Notes: generated from the sequence alone by a model not told the origin. Shown: positions 45,541 through 58,340, counted from the first letter of the stretch. The stretch is DNA of 64,000 bases from Homalodisca vitripennis (GCF_021130785.1 NC_060214.1:7131001-7195000), one strand, 5' to 3'. A program made the numbers and translations.

Positions 45541-46686
45541 ATATAGGAGACTAAACAGTACTACTACAACTTTCCTGGCTAAGAACAGCCGAAGGAAGAT
45601 CTGAACTCGTCTATCTCCTTCATAATCGCATTTTTTACAATTCATTATCTTTGTAACGCTAAAATGTGAGTTTGCATACTCAACCAAAGCGTTTCTTCAT
45701 GAATAAAACGAAAAAGGTGAGCGCTACCAGTATAAAAGTTACATTTTTGTAATTGTTTTTAGCAACGTCATTCGTGAAAGAGTAAACTATCTGCATCTTC
45801 TTTTCACTAATACGATTTATTGTCAATAAAATATGTAATTAACTCTTGAGTGCACAGGTTAGTAATTTGCGATGTTTTACCGCCAAATACAACGACTGTT
45901 AAAAATTTTAAAAAAAACCTCCGTGGAAGGCATTCACGACAAATTGAAATTATATTTCGCTTTGCAATAAATAGGAACCATTCGATCTTACTTTGTAACA
46001 AACCACAACAAACAACACCGATACTCTCCTCGTGCCTATGTGTTGACTACACATACTTGACACAAAATAGGCCCTGTATCAAAGATGTGGTGATGTCACA
46101 CTTGTTCGGCTGCGTCCACTCCAAACTGTATCAATGTTTCTAACGTAAGCCCATAAATCATTTAGAGTACCCTGAGAGTCAGGCCTGTACTAACTATGAG
46201 ATCAGAACAATACCAAACAACCAAAATGTTTCGTAAAAAATGATTTTCTTAAAGTAATTCCGTTGTTTTTTTATAAACAAATTATTTTATTCCCTCCAAT
46301 ATTGTCTTTTATATACGTATTGTACAAATTTAATATCCTTATCTTCAATTGTTTATTTCTGCGCCTCATGATAAGATAAGATAAAATCTGCTCCAAATAC
46401 CTACAGCTCTTCGTGGAATAAAGAACAACGTTTCAGATAAGATGCAAGCAATCATATTGTTTTTAAATTCCGTAGCCTAAACTGAAAACCATCGCAAACA
46501 CCTTACTATCGCGTTGTACCTAACTGTAATTTAAAAATATCCTGTAGATAGAAAGTAATTTTGACTAATTAAACAAATAATGCATTGAGCCATTCATACA
46601 AAGATTTTAAACATTACGTTACTTGTTATAGAAATAATAATATTATTAGGGTTCAAAGTAATCGTTTCCAGAAAATGGTCTAAAAA
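45541..46686. other. Spacer, starts with the block shared with 7990-8045
   Basis: 45545-45610 repeats GGAGACTAAAC, TACTACTAC/TACTACAAC and CCTGGCTAAG. The frame at 45850-46143 (97 codons, GTG start) has no recognised domain and is probably chance. Confidence 0.4.
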
Positions 46687-47044
46687 TTGGACATTAATTC
46701 TTCTAACCTAATTTCTCTAATGAGTGAAACAAACATTCAGAATGTGCGTGTTATTTGTTTAGAAACATCACAAAAGCCAAGTGTTATCCCTGACAAACCC
46801 CCGCACCATCACGATACCAGTAACCAACCACTATTGTGTAAAGCTCGAACCTCTAAGTCCGAGGAAACAAAAGAGAACCCGGATGAAACACATCACCGCC
46901 GGGGTGGCATGTTGCGGGGTAGTAAATAACCCTAAAAGGGTGGTGAAGACGGACGGAAAGGCGAGATTTGTGCGATTGGGGGACAATTTAGTGGCGCCCG
47001 TATGGGACGTAGCACGGACATTGTCGATTAAAATGGAATTCTAG
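46687..47044 (+). other. Two overlapping unrecognised open frames in a GC-richer patch
   Basis: 80- and 87-codon frames overlap in different registers. The second carries a basic stretch (PRKQKRTRMKH) and then AGVACCGVVNNPKRVV. The region 46780-47040 is GC-richer than average, as coding or transposon sequence often is in AT-rich genomes, but no domain is recognised. It may be an exon fragment. Confidence 0.2.
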
Positions 47045-47939
47045 AAGACGAATCGCGGCTAAAGTAGAGGTCCTGAGCGCCCATTCCGATCTCTTAACAC
47101 CCCCCTCCAACCACCACCCCCGCTACTCCGTTCCTCTTCACAACCTTACCGTGTCTGTGTCTGACCTGTGAAACGGAGAATCATCGTTTGGTGGAGGAAA
47201 ATTACTGTAAAAATTTGAGGGAAATTGCTGGGATTGAATATATTAGAGAATGGTATTGGCTGAGCGTTAGCGAAGCCTATCGCCAGAGGGGTTGGAAAAA
47301 TCCATTTTTTAACCCCGTCCGCTTGATATTTCAAGAAGCCTATACAGGGTGTAACAGAACTACCCGAACTTTATTTTAATCTAATAGCAACCAATGGTCT
47401 ATCTCTTTTAGTTTACCGCCTGTTTGCTTGTATGTGCTTATTTCAAAAACCAGTAAAGATAAAAATGCACACAATTGCTACAGTTATTGTCTTGCAGTCT
47501 CAGACCAAGAGACATTTAACATTATATTATCGTACTACGTTTCAGACGGCGGAGAGATGAAGTTTTAAATAGCGTACATCAAATAAGATTACGAACATTT
47601 TAGAAAAATGTCCTACTTGCACTAGAAATAATTGTCGCGTAGTTCTTAAAAATGGCTTTCACGAATGGTACAAATTATTTTTTCACAGTGTTTACAAACA
47701 AATATTAGTTACACCCACAATACATAACAACACACATAACATAACAATTCTATCAGATGTTACAAACCACGTGTTACAAACAGATGTTTGATATTCTATC
47801 AGAGATAAAATCGCTATTTAAAAGCGTATGTGTTCCAAATAGGTGTTCTAGTCTCTCAACAAATAGGGTAGTTGTCCCACAGGGTCTGCCCAAAGAACTA
47901 CTCACTGTTTCACATTAAGGTTGTTACAAATCCCACTCC
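47045..47939. repeat. Spacer with a GGCTGAGCG-family copy and a solitary transposon-like end
   Basis: 47258-47335 has GGCTGAGCGTTAGCGAAGCC, then TATCGCCAGAGGGGTTGGAA. 47343-47360 is TA plus CAGGGTGTAACAGAAC, like IS630-type termini; no partner end found. The remainder is featureless. Confidence 0.55.
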
Positions 47940-48495
47940 ACTCGACTACAAACAGTTACTTCGCTGTTACAGATGATTCATCCTAGCTACAAACAGCTAT
48001 TTCACTGTTACAGATGTTTCATCCTAGCTACAAACAGCTATTTCACTGTTACAGACTATTCATCCGAGCTACAAACCTCTATTTCACTGTTACAGATGTT
48101 TCATCCTAGCTACAAACAGCTATTTCACTGTTACAGACTATTCATCCGAGCTACAAACAGCTATTTCACTGTTACAGATGTTTCATCCTAGCTACAAACA
48201 GCTATTTCACTGTTACAGATGTTTCATCCTAGCTACAAACAGCTATTTCACTGTTACAGATGATTCATCCTAGCTACAAACAGCTATTTCACTGTTACAG
48301 ATGATTCATCCTAGCTACAAACAGCTATTTCACTGTTACAGATGATTCATCCGAGCTACAAACAGCTATTTCACTGTTACAGACGTTTCATCCTAGCTAC
48401 AAACAGCTATTTCACTGTTACAGATGATTTGCCCTTACTACAAACAGCTATTTCACTGTTACAGATGATTAATCCGAGCTACAAACAGCTCTTCA
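47940..48495. repeat. 41-bp minisatellite, ~13 copies
   Basis: The unit is CTAGCTACAAACAGCTATTT plus CACTGTTACAGATGATTCATC, period 41 bp (for example 47985 to 48026). Variants GATGTTTC, GATGATTC and GACTATTC alternate. Three units equal 41 codons, so open frames run through the array in all registers without implying a gene. Confidence 0.95.
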
Positions 48496-49977
48496 GTTCC
48501 CATCCTCGGTTTGATAGCTTAAAATAGTCACACAATTACAGTTCTAGAAAATATTGCGCATATTTAATATTCAGTATCTATTAAGGTGATAATAAATATG
48601 TAGAAAAATATCGAATCCTTTAGGTCATCTCAAGAATTAAATTCAATATAGACTTGAAACAGTTCATGCAGACTCAGTGAAGTACGCGACATGTCGTGTA
48701 GCGTATTTCCAATCTTGATGATGTCAGAAATAGCGTAGGAGTCTTAAAGCGTAGATACGAGAAGAACTTCTACGCGTGGAACTTAAGTTGTCATCTTGCA
48801 CCTTAGTGAAAGTAGTTTTGTTTTTGTGGAAGGCAACAACCCAGAATAAATTTGAAGTAGTTTTATGCAAGAGGCAATATTCAGAGAAGGCGTAAACACT
48901 CCCCCCCCCCACACCCCCGCTCTGGCGACCTCTGAAATGACGTATTTCTCTATCCCGGCAGACAAGCGCACAGTCAAGTACAGCGAGCGTAAACGTCTCC
49001 AAGACATAATTTCCACTTTGCAGTCCCAGTTAAGTACTAATTATACGCTTGTTGACAACTTACAAAACTTCACCCTTTACACCAGAGTTGGTGAAAAATA
49101 CTAATTTATATAAACAAGAAGAATTATTAAAAGTCTTAACCGCTTCCCCTGCGCTCTTTTATGGGCTGTATTTTAATTCTTCCCGGTCTTTTCACGCTAA
49201 CTTCGCTAAATAAAGATATTAATCCGACAGATAATGTTTTGTTTTACCTTTCCTGCAAGGTGGACGTGTAAATCACCTTAAGAACCAGAAACTTTTTACT
49301 TCTTTCTGTATTAAGAGTATAAGGGATGATAATTTTTTCTTTGGGTAATTTTTTATATGCTAAATATTTTAGTAAAATGTGTGATGTACAACCATTGCAT
49401 TAAATGAATGCAAAGTTTTAATAAATATATCGGCTTACGAATACAGACATTTAAATTAAACAGAATTCATAAATTATATCCTAGTTCTATAAAATTTTCT
49501 ACGGTATGCAAACTTTTTTTACATTCGATTGCATATTTTTACCATCGTATGATCTGAAAATTGAGGTTCATTAATTTATAAGTCGACAACCATTATTTAT
49601 CGAAATCTACAGAATTATTTCAAATGAATGGGATGATTGCATTATTTGACGGATGTTTCACTTCTCAGTTTAAAAAATACTTTTTGCCATACTGATTATA
49701 ATAGATTCAAATTATGGGAAGGACAATAATATTTTGCAATTGAGTTTGGATAATGTTCGATTAAAAACGTTTTATGTGTCAATTACATTCCATTGGAGCA
49801 TAAAGGAATCTTTACAAAGCGCATACAAAAAATGTATTTTTATCTTTAAATGCATTAAAACGGTAACATAACCCATCTACGATATTCAGAAATAATGAAA
49901 ATTTAATACACTGATGTCATCTGCATATAAAATGTGATAGTAGTCATATATTTCAAACAAGAAAAAAGTCAAAGAAC
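48496..49977. other. AT-rich stretch with a poly-C patch
   Basis: 48901-48920 is a C-run interrupted by A. Overlapping frames on both strands around 48724-49104 centre on this GC-richer patch. The plus-strand frame (48865-49104) has no recognised domain. Confidence 0.4.
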
Positions 49978-50172
49978 GTCTTATTTTACCAGGCGAAGTT
50001 AGGGCTAAGATGCTCTCTCTAACACTTAACCTGAGGGCCAACGGCTTAAAGGTGACTTCCGAACCACCACCAACGGCCGGGCAGGCGGGCTGCTTGGATC
50101 AAGGACAGGATCGCTCTGCGGTCACCCATCCAAGCAGCAGCCACGCTCGACGTTACTTCACTAGGTTATCTT
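49978..50172 (-). mobile_element. 5S-rRNA-derived SINE, copy 3
   Basis: The minus strand has GTCGAGCGTGGCTGCTGCTT, GGATGGGTGACCGC, then the body through GGTGGTGGTTCGGAAGTCAC to AACTTCGCCTGGTAAAATAA. The 5' head is lost at about 50172 and the body carries a small GATC insertion relative to the other copies. Confidence 0.85.
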
Positions 50173-50821
50173 ATTTCATTTTAAAAGAGAGAAAAATTGT
50201 GTACATTAACTAAATTTTATGTTAGGGATGGACAATAATCAGTTTTAACAAAAGTAAAATTAAAAATAAAGTTAGAATAAATAGAGAAAACACTGTTTAA
50301 AATAATGGAATGTTAATAAAAATAACTAGTCTTGTACTCCTATAACTCTCACAATGCTTCAAAGAGGAGTTTTATTATCTTCATAAATTAAATTTTAAAT
50401 ATTGAACCATATTAATTTTTAGTGTACTTTATGGGGAAGCGATTGCCACATTGAGTCAAATATATCCCAATTAGTTCGTAATTTAATGTTTATCTCCAGA
50501 AACTAGTCTTTAATTTGCTATCAAGTTTATTTCGATTGCTCTTCGACATGATTGTAAAGATCTGCATTAGATTTCAGCATAATGATAATATATTTTGAAC
50601 TTTTATCTAATAAATTTTAAATGCGTATTTATTATTAAATTTACATTAGTAACCATACTCACATACCTCCTGAAGTCATAGAAAAGGCAAAACAAAAATG
50701 TTTACTTAGGGGTACTCAATTTCGTCAAAAATCAACATTTTTGTGAAAGAAACACTGCAGCTGTGTGAGGAAGTTTCAACAAAAGTATAATAGCCAAATT
50801 TAAAGTTCATGATTATACTAG
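50173..50821. other. AT-rich spacer
   Basis: Nothing recognised. Confidence 0.4.
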
Positions 50822-53800
50822 GACATCAAAGTAGTTGATAAATAGCGGCAACAACACAGGCCATACGTCAGGCTCGATGTCAACATCGGCATGTGTCAAC
50901 TATCAACACGACAGTGGAAAACAGGGAGGTGTCAGTGCATAACAGGACCATGGATCACAGTGATTGGTGTATGTCTGTAATGATTAGAGCACGAGCTTCA
51001 AAGTAGTTGATAAATAGCGGCAACAACACAGACCATACGTCAGGCTCGATGTCAACATCGGCATGTGTCAACTGTCAACACGACAGTGGAAAACAGGGAG
51101 GTGTCAGTGCATAACAGGACCATGGATCACAGTGATTGGTGTATGTCTGTAATGATTAGAGTACGAGCTTCAAAGTAGTTGATAAATAGCGGCAACAACA
51201 CAGGCCATACGTCAGGCTCGATGTCAACATCGGCATGTGTCAACTGTCAACACGACAGTGGAAAACAGGGAGGTGTCAGTGCATAACAGGACCATGGATC
51301 ACAGTGATTGGTGTATGTCTGTAATGATTAGAGCAGAGCTTCAAAGTAGTTGATAAATAGCGGCAACAACACAGGCCATACGTCAGGCTCGATGTCAACA
51401 TCGGCATGTGTCAACTGTCAACACGACAGTGGAAAACAGGGAGGTGTCAGTGCATAACAGGACCATGGATCACAGTGATTGGTGTATGTCTGTAATGATT
51501 AGAGCAGAGCTTCAAAGTAGTTGATAAATAGCGGCAACAACACAGGCCATACGTCAGGCTCGATGTCAACATCGGCATGTGTCAACTGTCAACACGACAG
51601 TGGAAAACAGGGAGGTGTCAGTGCATAACAGGACCATGGATCACAGTGATTGGTGTATGTCTGTAATGATTAGAGCAGAGCTTCAAAGTAGTTGATAAAT
51701 AGCGGCAACAACACAGGCCATACGTCAGGCTCGATGTCAACATCGGCATGTGTCAACTGTCAACACGGCAGTGGAAAACAGGGAGGTGTCAGTGCATAAC
51801 GGGACCATGGATCACAGTGATTGGTGTATGTCTGTAATGATTAGAGCAGAGCTTCAAAGTAGTTGATAAATAGCGGCAACAACACAGGCCATACGTCAGG
51901 CTCGATGTCAACATCGGCATGTGTCAACTGTCAACACGACAGTGGAAAACAGGGAGGTGTCCAGTGCATAACAGGACCATGGATCACAGTGATTGGTGTA
52001 TGTCTGTAATGATTAGAGCAGAGCTTCAAAGTAGTTGATAAATAGCGGCAACAACACAGGCCATACGTCAGGCTCGATGTCAACATCGGCATGTGTCAAC
52101 TGTCAACACTACAGTGGAAAACAGGGAGGTGTCAGTGCATAACGGGACCATGGATCACAGTGATTGGTGTATGTCTGTAATGATTAGAGCAGAGCTTCAA
52201 AGTAGTTGATAAATAGCGGCAACAACACAGGCCATACGTCAGGCTCGATGTCAACATCGCCATGTGTCAACTGTCAACACGACAGTGGAAAACAGGGAGG
52301 TGTCAGTGCATAACGAGACCATGGATCACAGTGATTGGTGTATGTCTGTAATGATTAGAGCAGAGCTTCAAAGTAGTTGATAAATAGCGGCAACAACACA
52401 GGCCATACGTCAGGCTCGATGTCAACATCGCCATGTGTCAACTGTCAACACTACAGTGGAAAACAGGGAGGTGTCAGTGCATAACGGGACCATGGATCAC
52501 AGTGATTGGTGTATGTCTGTAATGATTAGAGCAGAGCTTCAAAGTAGTTGATAAATAGCGGCAACAACACAGGCCATACGTCAGGCTCGATGTCAACATC
52601 GCCATGTGTCAACTGTCAACACGACAGTGGAAAACAGGGAGGTGTCAGTGCATAACGGGACCATGGATCACAGTGATTGGTGTATGTCTGTAATGATTAG
52701 AGCAGAGCTTCAAAGTAGTTGATAAATAGCGGCAACAACACAGGCCATACGTCAGGCTCGATGTCAACATCGCCATGTGTCAACTAACAACACTACAGTG
52801 GAAAACAGGGAGGTGTCAGTGCATAACGGGACCATGGATCACAGTGATTGGTGTATGTCTGTAATGATTAGAGCAGAGCTTCAAAGTAGTTGATAAATAG
52901 CGGCAACAACACAGGCCATACGTCAGGCTCGATGTCAACATCGCCATGTGTCAACTAACAACACTACAGTGGAAAACAGGGAGGTGTCAGTGCATAACGA
53001 GACCATGGATCACAGTGATTGGTGTATGTCTGTAATGATTAGAGCATGAGCTTCAAAGTAGTTGATAAATAGCGGCAACAACACAGGCCATACGTCAGGC
53101 TCGATGTCAACATCGGCATGTGTCAACTGTCAACACGACAGTGGAAAACAGGGAGGTGTCAGTGCATAACGGGACCATGGATCACAGTGATTGGTGTATG
53201 TCTGTAATGATTAGAGCAGAGCTTCAAAGTAGTTGATAAATAGCGGCAACAACACAGGCCATACGTCAGGCTCGATGTCAACATCGGCATGTGTCAACTG
53301 TCAACACGACAGTGGAAAACAGGGAGGTGTCAGTGCATAACGGGACCATGGATCACAGTGATTGGTGTATGTCTGTAATGATTAGAGCAGAGCTTCAAAG
53401 TAGTTGATAAATAGCGGCAACAACACAGGCCATACGTCAGGCTCGATGTCAACATCGGCATGTGTCAACTGTCAACACGACAGTGGAAAACAGGGAGGTG
53501 TCCGTGCATAACAGGACCATGGATCACAGTGATTGGTGTATGTCTGTAATGATTAGAGCAGAGCTTCAAAGTAGTTGATAAATAGCGGCAACAACACAGG
53601 CCATACGTCAGGCTCGATGTCAACATCGGCATGTGTCAACTGTCAACACGACAGTGGAAAACAGGGAGGTGTCCGTGCATAACAGGACCATGGATCACAG
53701 TGATTGGTGTATGTCTATAATGATTAGATCAGAGCTTCAAAGTAGTTGATAAATAGCGGCAACAACACAGGCCATACGTCAGGCTCGATGCCAACATCGC

Positions 53801-55352
53801 CATGTGTCAACTAACAACACTACAGTGGAAAACAGGGAGGTGTCAGTGCATAACGGGACCATGGATCACAGTGATTGGTGTATGTCTGTAATGATTAGAG
53901 CAGAGCTTCAAAGTAGTTGATAAATAGCGGGAACAACACAGGCCATACGTCAGGCTCGATGTCAACATCGCCATGTGTCAACTAACAACACTACAGTGGA
54001 AAACAGGGAGGTGTCAGTGCATAACGGGACCATGGATCACAGTGATTGGTGTATGTCTGTAATGATTAGAGCAGAGCTTCAAAGTAGTTGATAAATTGCG
54101 GGAACAACACAGGCCATACGTCAGGCTCGATGTCAACATCGCCATGTGTCAACTAACAACACTACAGTGGAAAACAGGGAGGTGTCAGTGCATAACGGGA
54201 CCATGGATCACAGTGATTGGTGTATGTCTGTAATGATTAGAGCAGAGCTTCAAAGTAGTTGATAAATTGCGGGAACAACACAGGCCATACGTCAGGCTCG
54301 ATGTCAACATCGCCATGTGTCAACTAACAACACTACAGTGGAAAACAGGGAGGTGTCAATGCATAACGGGACCATGGATCACAGTGATTGGTGTATGTCT
54401 GTAATGATTAGAGCAGAGCTTCAAAGTAGTTGATAAATTGCGGGAACAACACAGGCCATACGTCAGGCTCGATGTCAACATCGCCATGTGTCAACTAACA
54501 ACACTACAGTGGAAAACAGGGAGGTGTCAATGCATAACGGGACCATGGATCACAGTGATTGGTGTATGTCTGTAATGATTAGAGCAGAGCTTCAAAGTAG
54601 TTGATAAATTGCGGGAACAACACAGGCCATACGTCAGGCTCGATGTCAACATCGCCATGTGTCAACTAACAACACTACAGTGGAAAACAGGGAGGTGACA
54701 ATGCATAACGGGACCATGTATCACAGTGATTGGTGTACGTCTGTAATGATTAGAGCAGTGCTTCAAAGTAGTTGATAAATTGCGGGAACAACACAGGCCA
54801 TACGTCAGGCTCGATGTCAACATCGCCATGTGTCAACTAACAACACTACAGTGGAAAACAGGGAGGTGTCAGTGCATAACGGGACCATGGATCACAGTGA
54901 TTGGTGTATGTCTGTAATGATTAGAGCAGAGCTTCAAAGTAGTTGATAAATAGCGGCAACAACACAGGCCATACGTCAGGCTCGATGTCAACATCGGCAT
55001 GTGTCAACTGTCAACACGACAGTGGAAAACAGGGAGGTGTCAGTGCATAACGGGACCATGGATCACAGTGATTGGTGTATGTCTGTAATGATTAGAGCAG
55101 AGCTTCAAAGTAGTTGATAAATAGCGGCAACAACACAGGCCATACGTCAGGCTCGATGTCAACATCGGCATGTGTCAACTGTCAACACGACAGTGGAAAA
55201 CAGGGAGGTGTCAGTGCATAACAGGACCATGGATCACAGTGATTGGTGTATGCCTGTAATGATTAGAGCAGAGCTTCAAAGTAGTTGATAAATAGCGGCA
55301 ACAACACAGGCCATACGTCAGGCTCGATGTCAACATCGGCATGTGTCAACTG
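50822..55352. repeat. 171-bp satellite array, ~26 copies
   Basis: AGTAGTTGATAAAT recurs at 50830, 51002, 51174, 51345, 51516 and so on: 172 then 171 bp. The unit contains CAGGCCATACGTCAGGCTCG, the dyad CGATGTCAACATCG, AAAACAGGGAGGTGTC, and GACCATGGATCACAGTGATT. Copies are very similar. Variants are grouped: CTGTCAACACGACAG units at both ends and at about 53100-53650; CTAACAACACTACAG units at about 52770-53000 and 53810-54850; TTGCGGGAAC only in five adjacent units (54095-54790). It ends abruptly at GTGTCAACTGT. No coding frame. Confidence 0.97.
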
Positions 55353-57197
55353 TAGCGTCATCGGAGTTTGTGTGCTCTATTCTGCTCATTTCAAAAATGA
55401 CAAATCCCGATGGCAGGGTCAGAGCAGTTGATTAATGGTTTTTATAGTAAATAATTTTTTACGATTTATTAGATAATAGGTACACCACACGTGCCGTAAC
55501 AGATTCGCTTAATTACATAAAATATTTAAAGGCTGTAGTTTATTTCATTACATGTGTTACTTTGTCACGGGTTATAATTTCACACGATTGTACGTGTTTT
55601 GTTTTTTAAATTTGTTATTCGTGCGATTTTCTCGTTGCCCTCATTGTAACCCGTAGGAAAATGTAAAAATATTCCTATCTCTTGGCAAAATTTCGACATG
55701 CACCATCATCGACCTCAATGTTGCTTATATAGACATGAAGCTTAATGCAAAAAGTCTACAGGATATTTCGTTTTCGAGATTACGTGCAGACGGACAGACA
55801 GACATCAATTAACATTTTTCAGACCCTCGTATGATAGGCTTCGCTAACGCTCAGCCAAAAAAATCGAAAATTGTATTAATCATACATTAGACTCTGAAAG
55901 CAGCGAACGAAAAGAGGAAGGCAGATATTTCAGAAACAGCCATTAAATCGAAGTGACAATGATAAACACGATTGTTACTGTAGAATTCATTCACATCTTA
56001 GATGCTTTCATATCATGATGTAAACACAAAAGTCAAAATAAAACAAAACAAAACACAAAATTTATTTCGTCAAAAAGACATCTGTAAGGTAAAAAGAAGG
56101 TTAAAGAAGCACAAACGAAAACCCACGATGTACCACAAAAACACAGTGCTGTGCCTTAACAGATAAGTTAAGAGTGATAGCATATCAGATCGTTATCCTG
56201 CTTATCTTATATTAGATACGTTAAGGATCTTTTCTAGGAATCAAATCGCGTCTAAACTCTTTGCATCCACCTTAACTTGTTTTTTTCAGTTGTGATCCTT
56301 TTTATTTAAATCTAAAAATGTAAATTTTAATTTAGCCAATGATTATACAATACTCAAAATTTGAAGTAAATCAACAAAATTTTCAGAAGGATATCTCGCT
56401 CTTGTATTTCTATTTGCCCGATCTTAACATGTTAAAAACCCACGCCCACGATACCCTAATATACTAATGTTACCCAGGAAATATTCAAATTGTGATAAAT
56501 TGCCACGAAACAAAACCATTTGCCAAATTGAAATCCCTTAATTGAATGAATTAATGAAAATTATCCTTCTCCTACAACCCATTGAGGTATACAGCTAGTC
56601 GGGTTGGTCAGCTATTTGGTTTAAAGCGGCTCATATATTTACTTAAGTTTCACAGGATAAGTCTGACAGATCATATTTTTTTATTCCTTCTTTACTTGCA
56701 TTTGGTTGTTTTAACAGACATTGAATAGCTGTACACCGCTGTCGAGACGTTACATCGTTTAGTTAGCTATCCAAGATGGAAAAAACCGATATTCCTAGTT
56801 TATTTGTTTGTCTCTCTTTATTTCACCCTTGGTCAGGAAAGGTAGGAAAGGCTACAATTGTAGCAATACATTATTGCTCTAAAGCTTTTATCCCTAAAAA
56901 TCGGTAGAAGATTTAATGCCCGTGCCCAGTTTTTAATTTGGCCAGAATTTACATACTTTTAACTTATTCAAAACATACATATCCATTTTAGTAACAAGGG
57001 GGAGTACACCACATCACGTGACTTGTAGGCTAAAAGGCATCGTTCAGGTTGCAAATAAAATTTCAAGTCAAAAGCTCATCTTGTTAGGCTACATACACGT
57101 GTGTTACTATATTACGTGTTAAATTGTCAAATGCTCTATGGCCCTCAGTTTTCGTTGTATGTGTTATCGTTGCTATCATGGTTACCCATAATACGAA
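55353..57197. repeat. Spacer with one GGCTGAGCG-family copy
   Basis: 55735-55858 (minus orientation) is a nearly complete unit: ATGAAGCTTAATGC, TTTCGAGAT, CAGACGGACAGACAGACA, then TAGGCTTCGCTAACGCTCAG. The rest is AT-rich without recognised features. Confidence 0.65.
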
Positions 57198-57916
57198 TGT
57201 TCGCTAATGCTCAGCCAAATCCTGTGGAGTGATATGCAGAATTATCGAACTCGATGTAGTTTACACAGAAAAGAGGCACTATGCAAAATTTCAAGTCTGT
57301 AGGTCAATTTGTTCTCGAAATATTGCGCTACAAACAGACAGACAGAAATTTGTCTAGTCCTTCGAATGATAGGCTACGCTAACGCTCAGCCCAATCCTGT
57401 GGAATGATATGCAAAATTATCGAACTCGATGTAGCTTACACAGAAATGGAGCAGCATGCAAAATTTCAAGTCTATACCTCAATTCGTTCCCTAGATATTG
57501 AGGTACAAAGAGACAGACAGACATATTTTTGTAGTCCTTCGAATAGACTACGCTAACGCTCAGCCCAAATCCTGTGGAGTGATATGCAAAATTATCGAAC
57601 TCGGTGTAGCTTACACAGAAATGGAGCAGCATGCAAAATTTCAAGTCTGAACCTCAATTCGTTCCCTAGATATTGAGCTACAAAGAGACAGACAGACATA
57701 TTTTTGTAGTCCTTCGAATAGACTGCGCTAACGCTCAGCCCAATCCTGTGGAGTAATATGCAAAATTATCGAACTCGATGTAGCTTACACAGAAATGAAG
57801 CTCCATGCAAACTTTCAAGTCTGTAGGTCAATTCGTTCACGAGATATTGAGTTACAAACAGACAGACAGACATATTTTTCTAGTTCTTCGAATAATAAGC
57901 TACGCTGACGCTCAGC
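57198..57916 (-). repeat. Four-copy tandem array of full-length GGCTGAGCG-family units (~175 bp)
   Basis: Core starts near 57205, 57379, 57551 and 57727, closing at 57903 (intervals 174, 172, 176, 176). Each unit contains CCTGTGGAGTGATATGCA, AATTATCGAACTCGATGTAG, CATGCAAAATTTCAAGTCT, AGATATTGAG, CAGACAGACA and TAGTCCTTCGAATGATAGGC. The size equals the full-length unit in the 5507-6775 array. Confidence 0.9.
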
Positions 57917-57980
57917 CTATGACGATTACAAATAGTTCCACTGTTTATCCACTTGATAGATAACGGTTCTAGGAATAACA

Positions 57981-58340
57981 CTACGCTTGTCGATAAACAG
58001 TACGAAGTGTCCATTGTCCTCGTGCAGACCTCGCTATGGACAGCCTGATCCATGACTTCAACAAAGGCCACACAATTTGGCCTTTAGTCCAATCCATAAA
58101 TAGAGAGCGAAGCGGGGCGGCCGTGGCGGGCGGCGGGCGCATCGTTGTGTCAGTATGTTGTCTGTGTCCACTACGATGACACGGTGACACTGATCCCCTG
58201 ACACGTGACACATGATGTGACACACTGATGTATGGTGGCGTGTCGACGCCTCTGTTTGTCCCACCAGTTACCTCTCTGTACAGCTGTTGCCAAAAATTAT
58301 GACCTCTATGACGTGGATTACTTTGTTTACGAACGGTCAC
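57981..58340 (-). CDS. Unrecognised 119-codon open frame in a GC-rich island
   Basis: The longest frame in the window, in the most GC- and CpG-rich patch (58090-58370). The protein is basic and low in hydrophobic segments (RKQSNPRHRGHNFWQQLYRE, later HRQHTDTTMRPPPATAAP). A second minus frame is open over 58058-58264, as happens by chance in GC-rich DNA. Repeated GTGACAC/GTGTCA words (58180-58250) argue against constrained coding. On the plus strand CATAAATAG (58095) could be a TATA-like element. An exon, promoter CpG island or chance are all possible. Confidence 0.25.
   Translation of the reverse strand: MTVRKQSNPRHRGHNFWQQLYREVTGGTNRGVDTPPYISVSHHVSRVRGSVSPCHRSGHRQHTDTTMRPPPATAAPLRSLFMDWTKGQIVWPLLKSWIRLSIARSARGQWTLRTVYRQA

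Noticed and set aside
47973..48527. Protein-coding gene with internal repeats
   Set aside because: The frames are produced by a 41-bp tandem repeat and exist in several registers; codon use is not gene-like.
50822..55352. Primate-type alpha satellite, given the 171-bp unit
   Set aside because: The sequence has no similarity to alpha satellite and no CENP-B box. The length match is coincidental.
50822..55352. Hammerhead ribozyme in the 171-bp satellite
   Set aside because: No CUGANGA/GAAAC pair in proper order and spacing on either strand.
58095..58155. Core promoter: CATAAATAG plus TCAGT initiator
   Set aside because: The spacing of about 54 bp is too long for a TATA-Inr pair and no downstream gene is supported.
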